A stretch of 64,000 nucleotides of DNA from Acidimicrobiales bacterium (GTDB lineage Bacteria > Actinomycetota > Acidimicrobiia > Acidimicrobiales > SZUA-35): assembly GCA_041394265.1 (NCBI GenBank), contig JAWKIO010000005.1, positions 3,906,001-3,970,000 on the forward strand. Direction: 5' to 3'. The position numbers and the translations under genes were made by a program. This document shows positions 53,241-62,262 of the stretch, one piece after another. Each line of letters starts with the position of its first letter. Position 1 is the first letter of the stretch. Below the pieces are notes generated by a model. The model saw only the letters and a list, made by a program, of their open reading frames with translations. It was not told where the DNA came from and made no database searches.

Positions 53241-53855
53241 TCAGAGCGCGCCGGTAGGGAGCCCCGTGCCTCGCAGGTGTGCCGTTTCGTTGACCGTGAG
53301 GATGCTGCGGATCCCCGAACTGCTCGACGCCGCCACGCGAGTGACCGAGGTGTAGAGCGGGTAGAAGAAGCCGGTTCGTTCCCACGGCAGTTCGAGGATG
53401 GTGGCGGTGTAGCGAGCAATGACGCCGCCGTGGCAGAACACGGCGACGTTCTGGCCGGCATGCGCGTCGACCATTCGCTCGATCCCCGCCATCACCCGTT
53501 CGTGGAAGGCGTCGAGTGGCTCGCGCTCCTCGGCCCAGTCCGAGACCGCGACCGCTTCTCGCCAGCGCGGGTCGCCGGCAGCCTTGAGCTGCTCGACTGG
53601 CACGTAGGAGGTGCCATCCTTGTCACTCTCGGCCACGTCGGGCTCGACGATTGGCTCCATGCCGAGTCGCTCGGCCAGCGGCGCCGCCGTCTGGCGGGCC
53701 CGATGCATCGGGCTGGTATAGATGACGTCGATGCGCTCGCTCGCCAGGTACTCGGCCAGATGCTGCGACTGGGCATGGCCGATCTCGTCGAGCTCGGGAT
53801 CGGCGTGACCCTCGATGGGCACGGGAAGGCCGTGGCGGATGAGGAGGAGTTGCAT
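53241..53855 (-). CDS. Histidine phosphatase family protein (phosphoglycerate mutase-like)
   Basis: Cytoplasmic phosphatase of 204 aa. Catalytic RHG is at the N-terminus (LLLIRHGLPVP, residues 4-14), a second Arg in SPMHRARQTAAPLA, and the second His in FCHGGVIARY. GAGG lies upstream of ATG 53855. It follows the Baeyer-Villiger monooxygenase stop by ten bases, so it is the last gene of the MDR-BVMO operon. Substrate unknown; the TosA-like or cobalamin-type phosphatases share these motifs. Confidence 0.9.
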   Translation of the reverse strand: MQLLLIRHGLPVPIEGHADPELDEIGHAQSQHLAEYLASERIDVIYTSPMHRARQTAAPLAERLGMEPIVEPDVAESDKDGTSYVPVEQLKAAGDPRWREAVAVSDWAEEREPLDAFHERVMAGIERMVDAHAGQNVAVFCHGGVIARYTATILELPWERTGFFYPLYTSVTRVAASSSSGIRSILTVNETAHLRGTGLPTGAL

Positions 53856-53865
53856 GTGAAAGACC

Positions 53866-55692
53866 TCAGCTCTTGGAAGTGGACGAGCGCAGCTCGAGGC
53901 CGTCGAAGGTACCGGCGTCCAGCCAATCCGCGATGTGGTCGAAGAACGCGAGCGCTCCGCCCGGATAGCCCTGACCCAGCCCCACACCGGCACTGGTGTC
54001 GTAGCCCTGGCCCTCGTTGTTGTAGTAGCCGGGCGTGCAGTCGGTGGAGCCGATGATCGACAGCCGGGTGTTGGAGGCGAGCACCTCGAGCCAGTGCGAC
54101 TCTGCCTCGGCGGTGCACTCGATCGAGGCGATGTCGTTGTCGAGCGCGTGGCGAATGATCGTGGCCGCGGTGCGCCCCGCCTCGGTGAGGTTGTGCGGGT
54201 AGTTGGAGATGAGGGCTGCACCCTGCGCTGCGCCGACGATGAACAGGTTCGGGAAGCCGTGCACGAACATGCCGTGCAGCGTGCGCATGCCCTCGGCCCA
54301 GTGGTCGTCGAGACCCTCGCCGTCACGGCCCTTGGGATCGAAGCCGGCACGACGCCCTTGTGCGGTACCGACCTCGAAGCCGGTGGCGTAGATGATGCAG
54401 TCCAGCTCGTAGTGGACACCGTTCACCCATACGCCGGTCTCATCGATGCGCTCGACGCCCTTGCCGTCGGTGTCGACCAGGGTGACGCCGGGTTCGTTGA
54501 AGGCCAGCAGGTAGTCGTCGTGGAAGCACGGACGCTTGCAGAGCTGGCGGTACCACGGCTTGAGAGCGGCAGCCGTCGCTGGGTCTTTCACCACCTCATC
54601 GCAGCGGTCGCGGATCTCGGCCATCTTCTCGTCGTCGGAATCGAGGAAGGCGGCGAGCAGGCCCTCGGGTGAAAGGTCGGGATTCGGTGACGACAGCAGC
54701 TTGTTGCGGATCCGCAGAGTCAGGTCGGTCCAGCCGTCCATCACCAAGTCTTCTTCTGCGTACTGGCCGGTCTGGTTGGCGGTGAAATTGCGGATCCACT
54801 TCTCCTGCCACCCAGGTTCGAGGACTTCGCTGGCGAACCAGTCGGGGTCGGTCGGGGCGTTGTTGCGCACGTCGATCGAGCTCGGGGTTCGCTGGAAGAC
54901 GAACAGTTCTTCGCACGCGGTGGCGAGATGGGGGATGCACTGCACCGACGTGGCGCCGGTGCCGATGATGCCGACCCGCTTGTCGGCCAGCTTCTCGAGC
55001 GGCGCACCGTTCGGATCGCCGCCGGTGTAGTCGTAGTCCCAACGGCTGGTGTGGAAGCTGTGCCCACCGAAGGTCTCGATGCCCGGGATGCCGGGCAGCT
55101 TGGGGCGGTGCAGGGGGCCGGTGCTCATGAGCACGAACTGGGCTCGAATCTCGTCGCCTCGGTTCGTGCGGATGATCCACCGGGCGTCGGCGTCGTCCCA
55201 CGCGACGTCGGTCACCTCGGTCGACAGCAGCGCTTTGTCGTAGAGGCCGAAGTGGCGAGCGATGCGACGAGAGTGTTCGAGGATTTCGGGGCCGTGCGCG
55301 TACTTCTCGCTCGGCATGTGCCCGGTCTCCTCCAGCAGCGGCAGATAGACGAAGCTGTGGGTGTCGCACTGGGCGCCGGGGTAGCGATTCCAGTACCAGG
55401 TGCCCCCGACGTCGCCGCCCTTTTCGATGATTCGGACATCGATGCCGGCTTCGACCAGACGAGCGCCGGTGACGAGCCCGCCGAACCCGCCGCCGATGAA
55501 GTCCGCAGTGACCTTGTCGTGCACCGGGTCGCGCGGCTCGGGGGCGACATAGGGATCGTCGGCGTAATGGGCAAAGCGACCGGTGACCTCGAGGTACTGG
55601 TCGTTGCCGTCACTACGGACCCGCTTGTCGCGCTCGTGTGCGTAGCGCTCGTGGACGTCGTCGAGAGAAGAGGTGTCGTCGGTCACAGCCAT
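53866..55692 (-). CDS. Flavin-containing Baeyer-Villiger monooxygenase
   Basis: FAD/NADPH monooxygenase of 608 aa that turns ketones into esters or lactones. The fingerprint FxGxxxHxxxW is present as FGGHSFHTSRWDY (about 206-218). Two Rossmann motifs: IGGGFGGLVTGARL (N-terminal, first Gly motif altered from GxGxxG to GGGFGG) and VGIIGTGATSVQCIP. The long N-terminus and YIYATGFE-type (IIYATGFEVGTAQG) segment match the cyclopentadecanone/phenylacetone type II-like long BVMOs. Co-transcribed with the MDR gene upstream and the phosphatase downstream. Confidence 0.92.
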   Translation of the reverse strand: MAVTDDTSSLDDVHERYAHERDKRVRSDGNDQYLEVTGRFAHYADDPYVAPEPRDPVHDKVTADFIGGGFGGLVTGARLVEAGIDVRIIEKGGDVGGTWYWNRYPGAQCDTHSFVYLPLLEETGHMPSEKYAHGPEILEHSRRIARHFGLYDKALLSTEVTDVAWDDADARWIIRTNRGDEIRAQFVLMSTGPLHRPKLPGIPGIETFGGHSFHTSRWDYDYTGGDPNGAPLEKLADKRVGIIGTGATSVQCIPHLATACEELFVFQRTPSSIDVRNNAPTDPDWFASEVLEPGWQEKWIRNFTANQTGQYAEEDLVMDGWTDLTLRIRNKLLSSPNPDLSPEGLLAAFLDSDDEKMAEIRDRCDEVVKDPATAAALKPWYRQLCKRPCFHDDYLLAFNEPGVTLVDTDGKGVERIDETGVWVNGVHYELDCIIYATGFEVGTAQGRRAGFDPKGRDGEGLDDHWAEGMRTLHGMFVHGFPNLFIVGAAQGAALISNYPHNLTEAGRTAATIIRHALDNDIASIECTAEAESHWLEVLASNTRLSIIGSTDCTPGYYNNEGQGYDTSAGVGLGQGYPGGALAFFDHIADWLDAGTFDGLELRSSTSKS

Positions 55693-55725
55693 CTGCGCAT
55701 GCTAGATGGCGGTAGCGGCCTGGCC

Positions 55726-56721
55726 CTAATGTCGTGCTTGCGGCGATGTCGGTATCACGATGACCGACGTGCCCCGGTTGTGACCCTCGCCGACGGCGGC
55801 GATGGTCTCGATTGCTTCGTCGAGCGGAGCGATCCGATCGATCACCGGAGTGATCGTGCCGGCCGCGGCCATGTCGTGCAGCCTGCGAAGGTCGGCGGCA
55901 TTCTCGGTCGAGAGGAACGGGCGCGCCTGCTGCCGGGAGAATAGCGATTCGATCGCGACGCGCAACGGATGACCGAGACCGCCGAGCCATCCGGTCGGCG
56001 CCGGTGCGCCATTGGCGAGAAGTCGGCCGTCGGCGGTGAGTACGCTTCGCATCGCCTTCAACGGGTGTCCGCCGACGTTGTCGAAGATCAGGTCGTAGGT
56101 CGGCGCACCGGTGGTGAAGTCGTTGGCGGTGTAGTCGATTACGTGGTCGGCGCCGATCGAGCGAACGAGCTCGATGTTCCTCGTGCTGCAGACGGCGGTC
56201 ACTTCGGAGCCCAGCGCCTTGGCGATCTGCACGGCAAACGAGCCGACGCCACCGGAGGCACCGGTGATGAGAACGTGCTGCCCCGCCGTCAGATGACCGT
56301 AGGTGGTCAGTCCCTGGAGCGCGGTGAACGCCGACACGCCGAGGGCCGACGCGTGCTCGAAGTCGAGGTTGGCAGGCTTCGGGCCGAGGGCATCCGGTGT
56401 GGCGATGGCGTACTCGGCGAACGCTCCAGTGGCTGAGCCGAACACCTCGTCACCGACGGCGAAGGACGTGACGTTGCGCCCCACAGCCTCGACGACGCCT
56501 GCCAGGTTCTGCCCGATCACGCCGCTGTCGGCGATGAACTTCTTGAACATCGGACGCATCACCTTCGGGAACCCCCGGACGCCGTAGACCGCGCCGATGT
56601 GAATCGACGCGGCGCACACCCGCACCAGCACGCTGTCGTCGTCGACCGGTGGTTGCTCCATGGTCTCGAGCCGGAGGACCTTGCGGGGGTCCCCGAACTC
56701 AGTCTGGACGATTCCCTTCAT
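55726..56721 (-). CDS. NAD(P)-dependent alcohol dehydrogenase, MDR superfamily (quinone oxidoreductase-like)
   Basis: Zinc-free medium-chain dehydrogenase/reductase, 331 aa. GroES-like part about 1-120, Rossmann motif ITGASGGVGSFAVQIAKALG in the middle, and DHVIDYTANDF after it. HVLITG and NVGGHPLKAMR are typical of the QOR/Zta1-like branch. GGGAGGGAGC precedes ATG 56721. It leads the operon; alcohol-to-ketone oxidation before Baeyer-Villiger ring expansion is a logical coupling, though inferred. Confidence 0.9.
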   Translation of the reverse strand: MKGIVQTEFGDPRKVLRLETMEQPPVDDDSVLVRVCAASIHIGAVYGVRGFPKVMRPMFKKFIADSGVIGQNLAGVVEAVGRNVTSFAVGDEVFGSATGAFAEYAIATPDALGPKPANLDFEHASALGVSAFTALQGLTTYGHLTAGQHVLITGASGGVGSFAVQIAKALGSEVTAVCSTRNIELVRSIGADHVIDYTANDFTTGAPTYDLIFDNVGGHPLKAMRSVLTADGRLLANGAPAPTGWLGGLGHPLRVAIESLFSRQQARPFLSTENAADLRRLHDMAAAGTITPVIDRIAPLDEAIETIAAVGEGHNRGTSVIVIPTSPQARH

Positions 56722-56890
56722 CGTGCTCCCTCCCGATCTCGTGCCTCCATGGTAGGGAACCGCAGTACCGCCGGGCTGGTGATTCGACGACCGGGGCCTC
56801 TCCGTTGGCTGTCCTCGGAGCGATCAGTTCCCTGGTGTGATGAGCTAGTGGATCCATCGACAACGAGAACGCTCAGGGAGGGGACAGGAG

Positions 56891-57856
56891 ATGCGAGCGA
56901 TGTGGGTCCGGAGCGACAAGTGGCCGCGGCTCGGGACGTCCTATCGCCCCGAGTCGGTCGATCCCTGGACCCAGCCCCTGCTGCGTTCCTACGTCGGGCT
57001 CCGCTTGCTGATCGGTGTGCTCGGCGTGATGCTACCGATCACCCTGGTGCTGACTGATTGGCTGTTCCTCGATGATCAACGAGAGATCCGAGGGTCGATG
57101 AGCGCCTACTACCACTCCGGTGCGCGCGACCTCTTCGTCGGCGGTCTCACCACCGCAGCCATCGTCCTGATCGGCTATCAGTTCTGGAACTGGTGGAGCT
57201 GGGACTTCCTGCTCTCGTTCGTCGCCGGCGCCGCGATCGTTGTCGTCGCGTTCGTTCCCACGGCACGGCCGAACCCGGGAGGCCACCCGCTCGATTGCGA
57301 CCGTGTCGTCCCTCCAGGTGTGCCGATGTGCGCCTCACTCCAGGCGGAGTTTGGGGAGGCCAGTTCGCGAACGATCCATGTCGTAGCCGCCGCAGTGGTC
57401 GTTGTGTCCTTCTGCGCCCTGTGTGTGGTCTTTGCTCTGCGTCAGTTCGGCTACGGGGCGGCAGCACGGGCGGTGATGAGGTACCGGCCGGCGGACGACG
57501 CCCCGCCGCTCGGCGTGCCAGCGGTGTGGCGAGCCCTCTCGGCCGAGGGCGTAGGCATCATTGCGCACCTATGGCGTCGAGTACCGAAGGCGGTCCTGTT
57601 TTCGTTCTGTGCCATCGGGGTGCTGGCCGGCGGTGCGTGGGCGATGATCGGTGTCCCCCTGTGGTGGCCGGGAGCGGGCGACCTGCCACCGACCTATGTC
57701 GGTGAGTTCGCCGCCTTCACGTCATATGGCGCCGCCTGGATCGTCGCCAGCTGGGACCTGTTGAAGCAGGCGGGTCCGCTGCGTTCGGCCGTCGAAGCGG
57801 TCGGGCACGCGGTGGGGGTAGACGGGGGCCAGGAGGGAGCGACGACGGTCCCGTGA
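56891..57856 (+). CDS. Hypothetical polytopic membrane protein
   Basis: Integral membrane protein of 321 aa; I do not recognise the family. About seven hydrophobic segments: near 38-60, 85-105, 112-130, 165-190, 235-258, 268-290 and possibly one more. A conserved-looking soluble turn DDQREIRGSMSAYYHSGARDLFVGG between the first two helices and a CDRVVPPGVPMCASLQ loop with two cysteines suggest an external disulfide. AGGGAGGGGACAGGAG immediately precedes ATG 56891; ATG 56900 would have better spacing. It stands alone between divergent and convergent genes. Confidence 0.75.
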   Translation: MRAMWVRSDKWPRLGTSYRPESVDPWTQPLLRSYVGLRLLIGVLGVMLPITLVLTDWLFLDDQREIRGSMSAYYHSGARDLFVGGLTTAAIVLIGYQFWNWWSWDFLLSFVAGAAIVVVAFVPTARPNPGGHPLDCDRVVPPGVPMCASLQAEFGEASSRTIHVVAAAVVVVSFCALCVVFALRQFGYGAAARAVMRYRPADDAPPLGVPAVWRALSAEGVGIIAHLWRRVPKAVLFSFCAIGVLAGGAWAMIGVPLWWPGAGDLPPTYVGEFAAFTSYGAAWIVASWDLLKQAGPLRSAVEAVGHAVGVDGGQEGATTVP

Positions 57857-57874
57857 TCCGATCGTCGTCGGTGC

Positions 57875-58261
57875 TCAGTCGAGCGTGATGACGATGGCGG
57901 TGTCGGTGCCTGAACCCTTGCCGATGAGCTTGGCGAGCCTGCCCACCGCTGTGATGGCAAGGAACTGGATGCCGTACTTGTTCTTGATGGCCGAGCGCAC
58001 CGCTTCGAACTCATCGCCTTGGACCGCTCGGGCGGTCCCGGACACCGGTGACGTGCCCGACCTCACATTGCCTCTCGAATCGCAGGGCTGGAGCGTGACC
58101 GATGGATTGTTCGCCAGTCGTCGCACCTTCCAGCTCGACGAGGCCGTGGTGAAACCGACCGAGCCGTCAGGCAACGCAGCGATCCACACCGGTGACGGCT
58201 TGGGCGTACCGTCGCGCCGGTAGGTGGTGAGGGCCACATACTTCTCATCGCTGATGCTCAC
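57875..58261 (-). CDS. PPOX-class/F420-type flavoprotein (pyridoxamine 5'-phosphate oxidase-like)
   Basis: Split-barrel flavin/F420-binding protein of 128 aa, starting at GTG 58261. The family pattern KYVALTTYRRDGTPKPSPVWIAALPDG (in two pieces) at the N-terminus and KVRRLANNPSVTLQPCDSRGNV in the middle match actinobacterial PPOX-class F420-dependent reductases. The C-terminus holds AVGRLAKLIGKGSGTDTAIVITL. Likely a small redox enzyme or cofactor-binding regulator. It lies 83 bases after the sulfatase-like gene on the same strand. Confidence 0.82.
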   Translation of the reverse strand: MSISDEKYVALTTYRRDGTPKPSPVWIAALPDGSVGFTTASSSWKVRRLANNPSVTLQPCDSRGNVRSGTSPVSGTARAVQGDEFEAVRSAIKNKYGIQFLAITAVGRLAKLIGKGSGTDTAIVITLD

Positions 58262-58344
58262 CCCGCAGACGCTAGCGGGCCACGCGGCTGCGATGCCGAG
58301 GTGCTGCATCAGAATGTTTCGGATGAGGAAGCGAGGGTTGGCGT

Positions 58345-59649
58345 TCAGAAATCCCCTGCGAGATCGCGCTTGTGCTGGTCCGACGCCGTGGCTGCGTGAT
58401 TGAGGATGTTGCGGGCCATGGACGACGTCTGCTCGGTCGAGCGTTCGCGGTAGACGCGCGCCCGTAACGACCACACGTCGGCGTTGCCCGGCTCGGCCAG
58501 CGCGCAGTATTCGACCAAATGGCACGCCATGCGGTGGTCGCCACTGTCGGCCAGCTCGGCGGCGCGGGCCAAGACAGCAGCCGAGCCGCCAGCGAGCCCA
58601 ACCCACTCGGCCGCTTGCTGGGAGCGCGGTGCGGGCAGGAGATTGTCGGGCTCGCCGTCGTGCCAACCGCCGTAGCGTCGCCACACGTTGCGGATGAGGA
58701 ACTGCGGGTGATCATAGACCGCTTGGAGATACGGCTGGTGTTGCAGGTGCGCTGGCACGCTGACCGAATGCAGCGCCGTGTCGAGGTTCTTGCCCTGGTT
58801 CATGATGGCCAGGGTTTGATCCTCGATGCTGTCCAACAATTCAGCGGTGTCCAGCAATGCCGAGACGATGCGGGCCGAGCCAAAGATCGGCACACCGTGA
58901 CCGGCAATCATGATCTCGGGCCGCAGCGCCGCCATTTTGCGGAGGCCGGCCGCCCAGTCGCTCAGGTACCGCTGCACCTTCTGCGGATTCCCTGCATTCG
59001 GCACCGCCCAGATGAAGAGGTCGCCCGGGTGAAGCAGCTTCCGCTCGGGTACCCACGTCCAGGCCGCGTCGTCGGTTTCGCCTCGGTCGTGGTGGAGCTC
59101 GAAGGTCAGCTCGCCGCGGGTGAAGGTCAGTCGATCTGCGAACAGGACGTCGGGGTCACGGTACGTGTCCGGCCAGCTCCAGCCGTCGCGGTCGATCGCG
59201 AATTGGCGGCGGTTGATCGCCGCGTTCCAGCCCGTCGTCTTCTCGTAGCGGCGGAAGTGCGCGGGCACGTTCTCATGCGCGTAGACCGTCGGGCTGGCCC
59301 AACCCTTGTCGCGAGCCTCGGCCTCGAAGTGTGCGGTGCCGAAGATGTGGTCGATGTGGTGATGCGAGTAGACCGCTGCCGTCAGCGGTGCCTCCGGTCG
59401 CCAGCTCCGTACCGCATCGAAGACACGATTCGAGTCGAACTGGCCGCCGGTGTCCAACATGACGAGCCCGTCGCCCGTGTCGAGCGCGTTGACCGACGCG
59501 ATCGACTTCATGGTGAAGACGCCGTCATCGATCTCCTCGGCCAGGAAGTCGCCGTCGTCGGTGCGGATTGGCTGGACCGGATGGTGCGTGTGGACCAGAT
59601 CGGTCTTGCCGTTCCAGTGTTCTTCGGCGATCTCCCGGATACGGCTCAT
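58345..59649 (-). CDS. MBL-fold hydrolase, alkyl/aryl sulfatase-like
   Basis: Metallohydrolase of 434 aa. Dinuclear site motif SHHHIDHIFGTAHFEAEA, with later ligands in HDRGETDDAAWTW and LLHPGDLFIW, and AGHGVPIFG; these match BDS1/SdsA1-type alkylsulfatases. The C-terminal 100 residues, with RSQQAAEWVGLAGGSAAVLARAAELADSGDHRMACHLVEYC in parts, form the tetratricopeptide-like dimerisation domain of that class. No signal peptide, unlike SdsA1. ATG 59649 with AAGGGGAGAG. Confidence 0.85.
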   Translation of the reverse strand: MSRIREIAEEHWNGKTDLVHTHHPVQPIRTDDGDFLAEEIDDGVFTMKSIASVNALDTGDGLVMLDTGGQFDSNRVFDAVRSWRPEAPLTAAVYSHHHIDHIFGTAHFEAEARDKGWASPTVYAHENVPAHFRRYEKTTGWNAAINRRQFAIDRDGWSWPDTYRDPDVLFADRLTFTRGELTFELHHDRGETDDAAWTWVPERKLLHPGDLFIWAVPNAGNPQKVQRYLSDWAAGLRKMAALRPEIMIAGHGVPIFGSARIVSALLDTAELLDSIEDQTLAIMNQGKNLDTALHSVSVPAHLQHQPYLQAVYDHPQFLIRNVWRRYGGWHDGEPDNLLPAPRSQQAAEWVGLAGGSAAVLARAAELADSGDHRMACHLVEYCALAEPGNADVWSLRARVYRERSTEQTSSMARNILNHAATASDQHKRDLAGDF

Positions 59650-59807
59650 GCTCTCCCCTTCTCGTTGGGTTGGACGCTAGGTGACGAGGTGCTCACGGTC
59701 CATCGGTTCGGAGTTACTCGAAGGTGCCGTCACGTCGGCGAACGGGTGCGCCCTCCGTCGGCAGCGATTCGTACATCGGCGAGTCACATGACCGAAATCC
59801 TGTCGAA

Positions 59808-60932
59808 ATGGTCGTGAGTGAGACTGGGGCGGTGGAGCGTAGGAGATCGGCTGAGTTGCGACGCCGGCCATCCGCTCACGAGGCAGCCATCCGCAAGATG
59901 ATGGGCGGAGCTGCGTTGCTGGCGGCGGTGTTCGTCGTCGGGTCCGTTGGGTACGTGATCGCCGGTTGGACCGCGCAGGACGCGCTCTACATGGTGGTGA
60001 TCACGATCTTCGGTGTCGGCTACGGCGAGATCCAGCCGGTGTCGACATGGCCCCTTCGGGTCCTCACCGTGTTCGTGATCGTCGCTGGCTACGCAGCAGT
60101 GATCTACACGGTCGGCGGCTTCATCCAGATGGTCATCGACGGGCAATTGAACAAGGCGTTTGGAGCGAGGCGAATGAAGAAGGACATCGATGCCCTCACC
60201 GGCCACACGATCGTGTGCGGCTTCGGACGTATGGGTCGATCGCTCGCTGCCGAGCTCCAAGCGGTCGGTCATCCGTTCGTCGCCATCGATTCGGGACCGG
60301 AGGCGGCCGAGCACGCCGAACTGCACGGCATGCTGTTCCTCAACGGTGACGCCAGCGACGAGGACCTGCTGCGCGCAGCGGGGATCGAGCGGGCAGCCGT
60401 CCTCGCCGCGGTGATCTCGGACGATGCAACGAACGTGTTCGTCACGCTCACGGCGCGAGCGATGGAGCCGGAGCTGCGAATCATCGCCCGAGGTGAGAAC
60501 CGGCGCACCGAAGAGAAGCTGCGCAAGTGCGGCGCCGACGAGGTGGTCCTCGCAACCGAGATCGGAGCGAGCCGCATCGCTCATCAGATCGTTCGTCCCA
60601 CTGCCGAGGAGATGTTCGAGTCGATCAGCGGGGCGTCGGGCGACCTCGATCTGCGATCGATGGGACTCGAATTCGACGAGATCGAGTTGCACACGACCTC
60701 GCCGCTCGCGAATCGGCTGATCGGTGAAATCGAGGTGCGGGGAGCGCACGCGTACCTGATTGTCGGTATTCGCTCGATCGACGGCACGACCACGATGCAC
60801 CCATCGGCCGACATGCGCCTGGCCATCGGCGACCGCCTGATCGTGCTCGGCTACGAGGACGACCTGCCCGCTTTGGCGGCGAAGGCCGGAATCGCTGCTC
60901 GCACACTCACCTACCGAGGCGCAACGAGCTGA
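59808..60932 (+). CDS. Potassium channel with one RCK unit, unusual selectivity filter
   Basis: Two-TM channel of 374 aa (helices about 32-52 and 83-108) with filter TIFGVGYGEIQP (66-77) where the usual first-filter TxTTVGYGD has Phe-Gly before Val and Glu in place of Asp. RCK N-domain starts HTIVCGFGRMGRSLAAELQ with an intact NAD-binding glycine motif; RCK C-domain ends near 365. The start ATG 59808 has no good SD; GTG 59814 is possible. Divergent from the sulfatase-like gene. A K+ or cation channel gated by ligand is likely; altered filter could change selectivity. Confidence 0.85.
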   Translation: MVVSETGAVERRRSAELRRRPSAHEAAIRKMMGGAALLAAVFVVGSVGYVIAGWTAQDALYMVVITIFGVGYGEIQPVSTWPLRVLTVFVIVAGYAAVIYTVGGFIQMVIDGQLNKAFGARRMKKDIDALTGHTIVCGFGRMGRSLAAELQAVGHPFVAIDSGPEAAEHAELHGMLFLNGDASDEDLLRAAGIERAAVLAAVISDDATNVFVTLTARAMEPELRIIARGENRRTEEKLRKCGADEVVLATEIGASRIAHQIVRPTAEEMFESISGASGDLDLRSMGLEFDEIELHTTSPLANRLIGEIEVRGAHAYLIVGIRSIDGTTTMHPSADMRLAIGDRLIVLGYEDDLPALAAKAGIAARTLTYRGATS

Positions 60933-60944
60933 GGGAGCGGTGGT

Positions 60945-61436
60945 TCAGGCGTAGCCGAGTTCGACGAAGCGCCTCAGGTCGAGCTGGATCAGTTCGATGC
61001 GCGTGCCGTCGGGGTCGAGGCACACGGCGACCTGTGCCAGATCGAGCGCGCCGGACGCAGCGCCGCCGACAAAGGTCACGCCAGCTCGTTCGAGCCGGTC
61101 GATCTCGGCGGGAAGGTCACGTACGGCGAGGCACAGCCGCTCGCACCCGAGTGCACCTGCCACCAGCGGTTCCGCTGCGTCAGGGAGCACGTACTGCGTG
61201 AGGTCGAGCTTCGGAAGCCCGTGATCGAGCTGGAGGATGCAGCCGAGGGCACGCGTGCCGATCGGGAGACCGTAGGCGACGCAGAGCGCATCGGTCAGTG
61301 TGGCCTCTTCGTTGAGCGAGAGGCCGAGATGTGGGATGGCCTCGATCATCATCGAGAAGCCGAGCCGCTCGTAGAACTCGATCGAGCGGCCAAGATCGGA
61401 CACATTGATGTTCAGGTGTCCCCACGACGTTCCCAC
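60945..61436 (-). CDS. VOC (glyoxalase/bleomycin resistance) family protein
   Basis: Vicinal-oxygen-chelate protein of 163 aa with start placed at GTG 61436, just before WGHLNINVSDLGRSIEFYE, the standard first beta strand. ATG 61508 would add a 24-residue low-complexity extension. Strands ending with CLDPDGTRIELIQ show the second metal/ligand unit. Metal ligands H (GHLNIN) and E (RIELIQ) are visible. It is divergent from the arsR-SRPBCC operon and shares the spacer 61437-61532. Confidence 0.82.
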   Translation of the reverse strand: MGTSWGHLNINVSDLGRSIEFYERLGFSMMIEAIPHLGLSLNEEATLTDALCVAYGLPIGTRALGCILQLDHGLPKLDLTQYVLPDAAEPLVAGALGCERLCLAVRDLPAEIDRLERAGVTFVGGAASGALDLAQVAVCLDPDGTRIELIQLDLRRFVELGYA

Positions 61437-61505
61437 CTCGGCGACCCTACTGCTCGGTGCCGTAGGAGGTCGCGCAGCGGAGGGCGTGACCGCTCGTTTG
61501 CTCCT

Positions 61506-61527
61506 CATATGCAATAGTGCTTATATG
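61506..61527. promoter_or_regulatory. AT-rich nested inverted repeat before arsR
   Basis: catat (61506-61510) and atatg (61523-61527) enclose gca-atag-tgc, five bases before the arsR start (61533). ArsR-family repressors paired with SRPBCC proteins often bind sites of this composition, so this may be the operator of the divergent pair. Arms are offset by one base, so the symmetry is imperfect. Confidence 0.4.
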
Positions 61528-61532
61528 TCAGC

Positions 61533-61856
61533 GTGGACGACGACGATCGATTCAAGGCACTGGCGAACGAGACTCGTCGCCGAACGCTGCGGTTGGTGCG
61601 TGACGACGCCTGGCCGGTCGGTGCGTTGGCCGAAGAACTCGGCGTCTCGCAACCGGCGATGAGCCAGCACCTGGCTGTGTTGCGCGATGCCGGGCTGGTC
61701 GCCGTCGAGGTCGACGGGCGCCGCCGGTTGTACCGAGCGAACGACGACGGGATCCGGGCCGCGCAACGATTCTTCGACGACTACTGGTCGTCGGCGCTCG
61801 ATCGGCTGGCAGAAGCCGCCGCGTCCGAGATGCGCATCCGGCGGGCGGCATCGTGA
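61533..61856 (+). CDS. ArsR/SmtB family transcriptional regulator
   Basis: Winged-helix repressor of 107 aa starting at GTG 61533. HTH AWPVGALAEELGVSQPAMSQHLAVLRDAGLV spans about 27-58. No metal-binding CxCxxC is present, so it is not an arsenic/zinc sensor but belongs to the group paired with AHSA1/SRPBCC proteins. Its stop overlaps the SRPBCC start (GTGA at 61853-61856). Confidence 0.9.
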   Translation: MDDDDRFKALANETRRRTLRLVRDDAWPVGALAEELGVSQPAMSQHLAVLRDAGLVAVEVDGRRRLYRANDDGIRAAQRFFDDYWSSALDRLAEAAASEMRIRRAAS

Positions 61857-62262
61857 AGCTCGCCACGTGCGACCGCACGATTCCCGCCCCGGTCGACGTC
61901 GTGTGGAGGCTCGTCTCGACCGCCGACGGTCTCAACTCCTGGATGTCGGTCGAGGCCGAGATCGAGCTTCATCCCGGCGGTGCGATCCGTTGGGTGCACG
62001 ACAACGGCTGGGTCGTGAGCGGTGAGGTTCTGAGGTTGTGCCCTTCCGGCGTCTCGTCTTCACCTACGGCTGGGAGTCCGGTGGGTTCCCGGTGCCGGTC
62101 GGGTCGAGCATCGTGAGTATCGAGCTGACGGCTCATGGCGACGCCACCGAAGTCAGCGTGGTGCACGAAGGTCTGAGCGACGAGATGGCGATCCAGCACA
62201 CCGAAGGGTGGGCGATGTTCGTCGATCGTCTTGCGCAACGAGCGCTCGCTGGAGGTTCATGA
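61853..62262 (+). pseudogene. SRPBCC (AHSA1-like) protein gene with a -1 frameshift
   Basis: From GTG 61853 the frame reads TIPAPVDVVWRLVSTADGLNSWM, a typical SRPBCC N-terminus, through NGWVVSGEVLRL. Then it turns to Ser/Gly/Arg-rich sequence and a stop at 62116. The neighbouring frame gives VPFRRLVFTYGWESGGFP to a stop at 62260-62262, completing the fold. One base is missing near 62035-62040 (gttgtgccc). The joined product would be about 136 aa. It overlaps arsR and the DUF2461 gene. Confidence 0.75.

Noticed and set aside
61533..61856. Arsenic sensing by the ArsR gene and a link to arsC at 19939
   Set aside because: The metal-binding cysteine pattern is absent, the gene is 41 kb away and is operonic with an SRPBCC protein.
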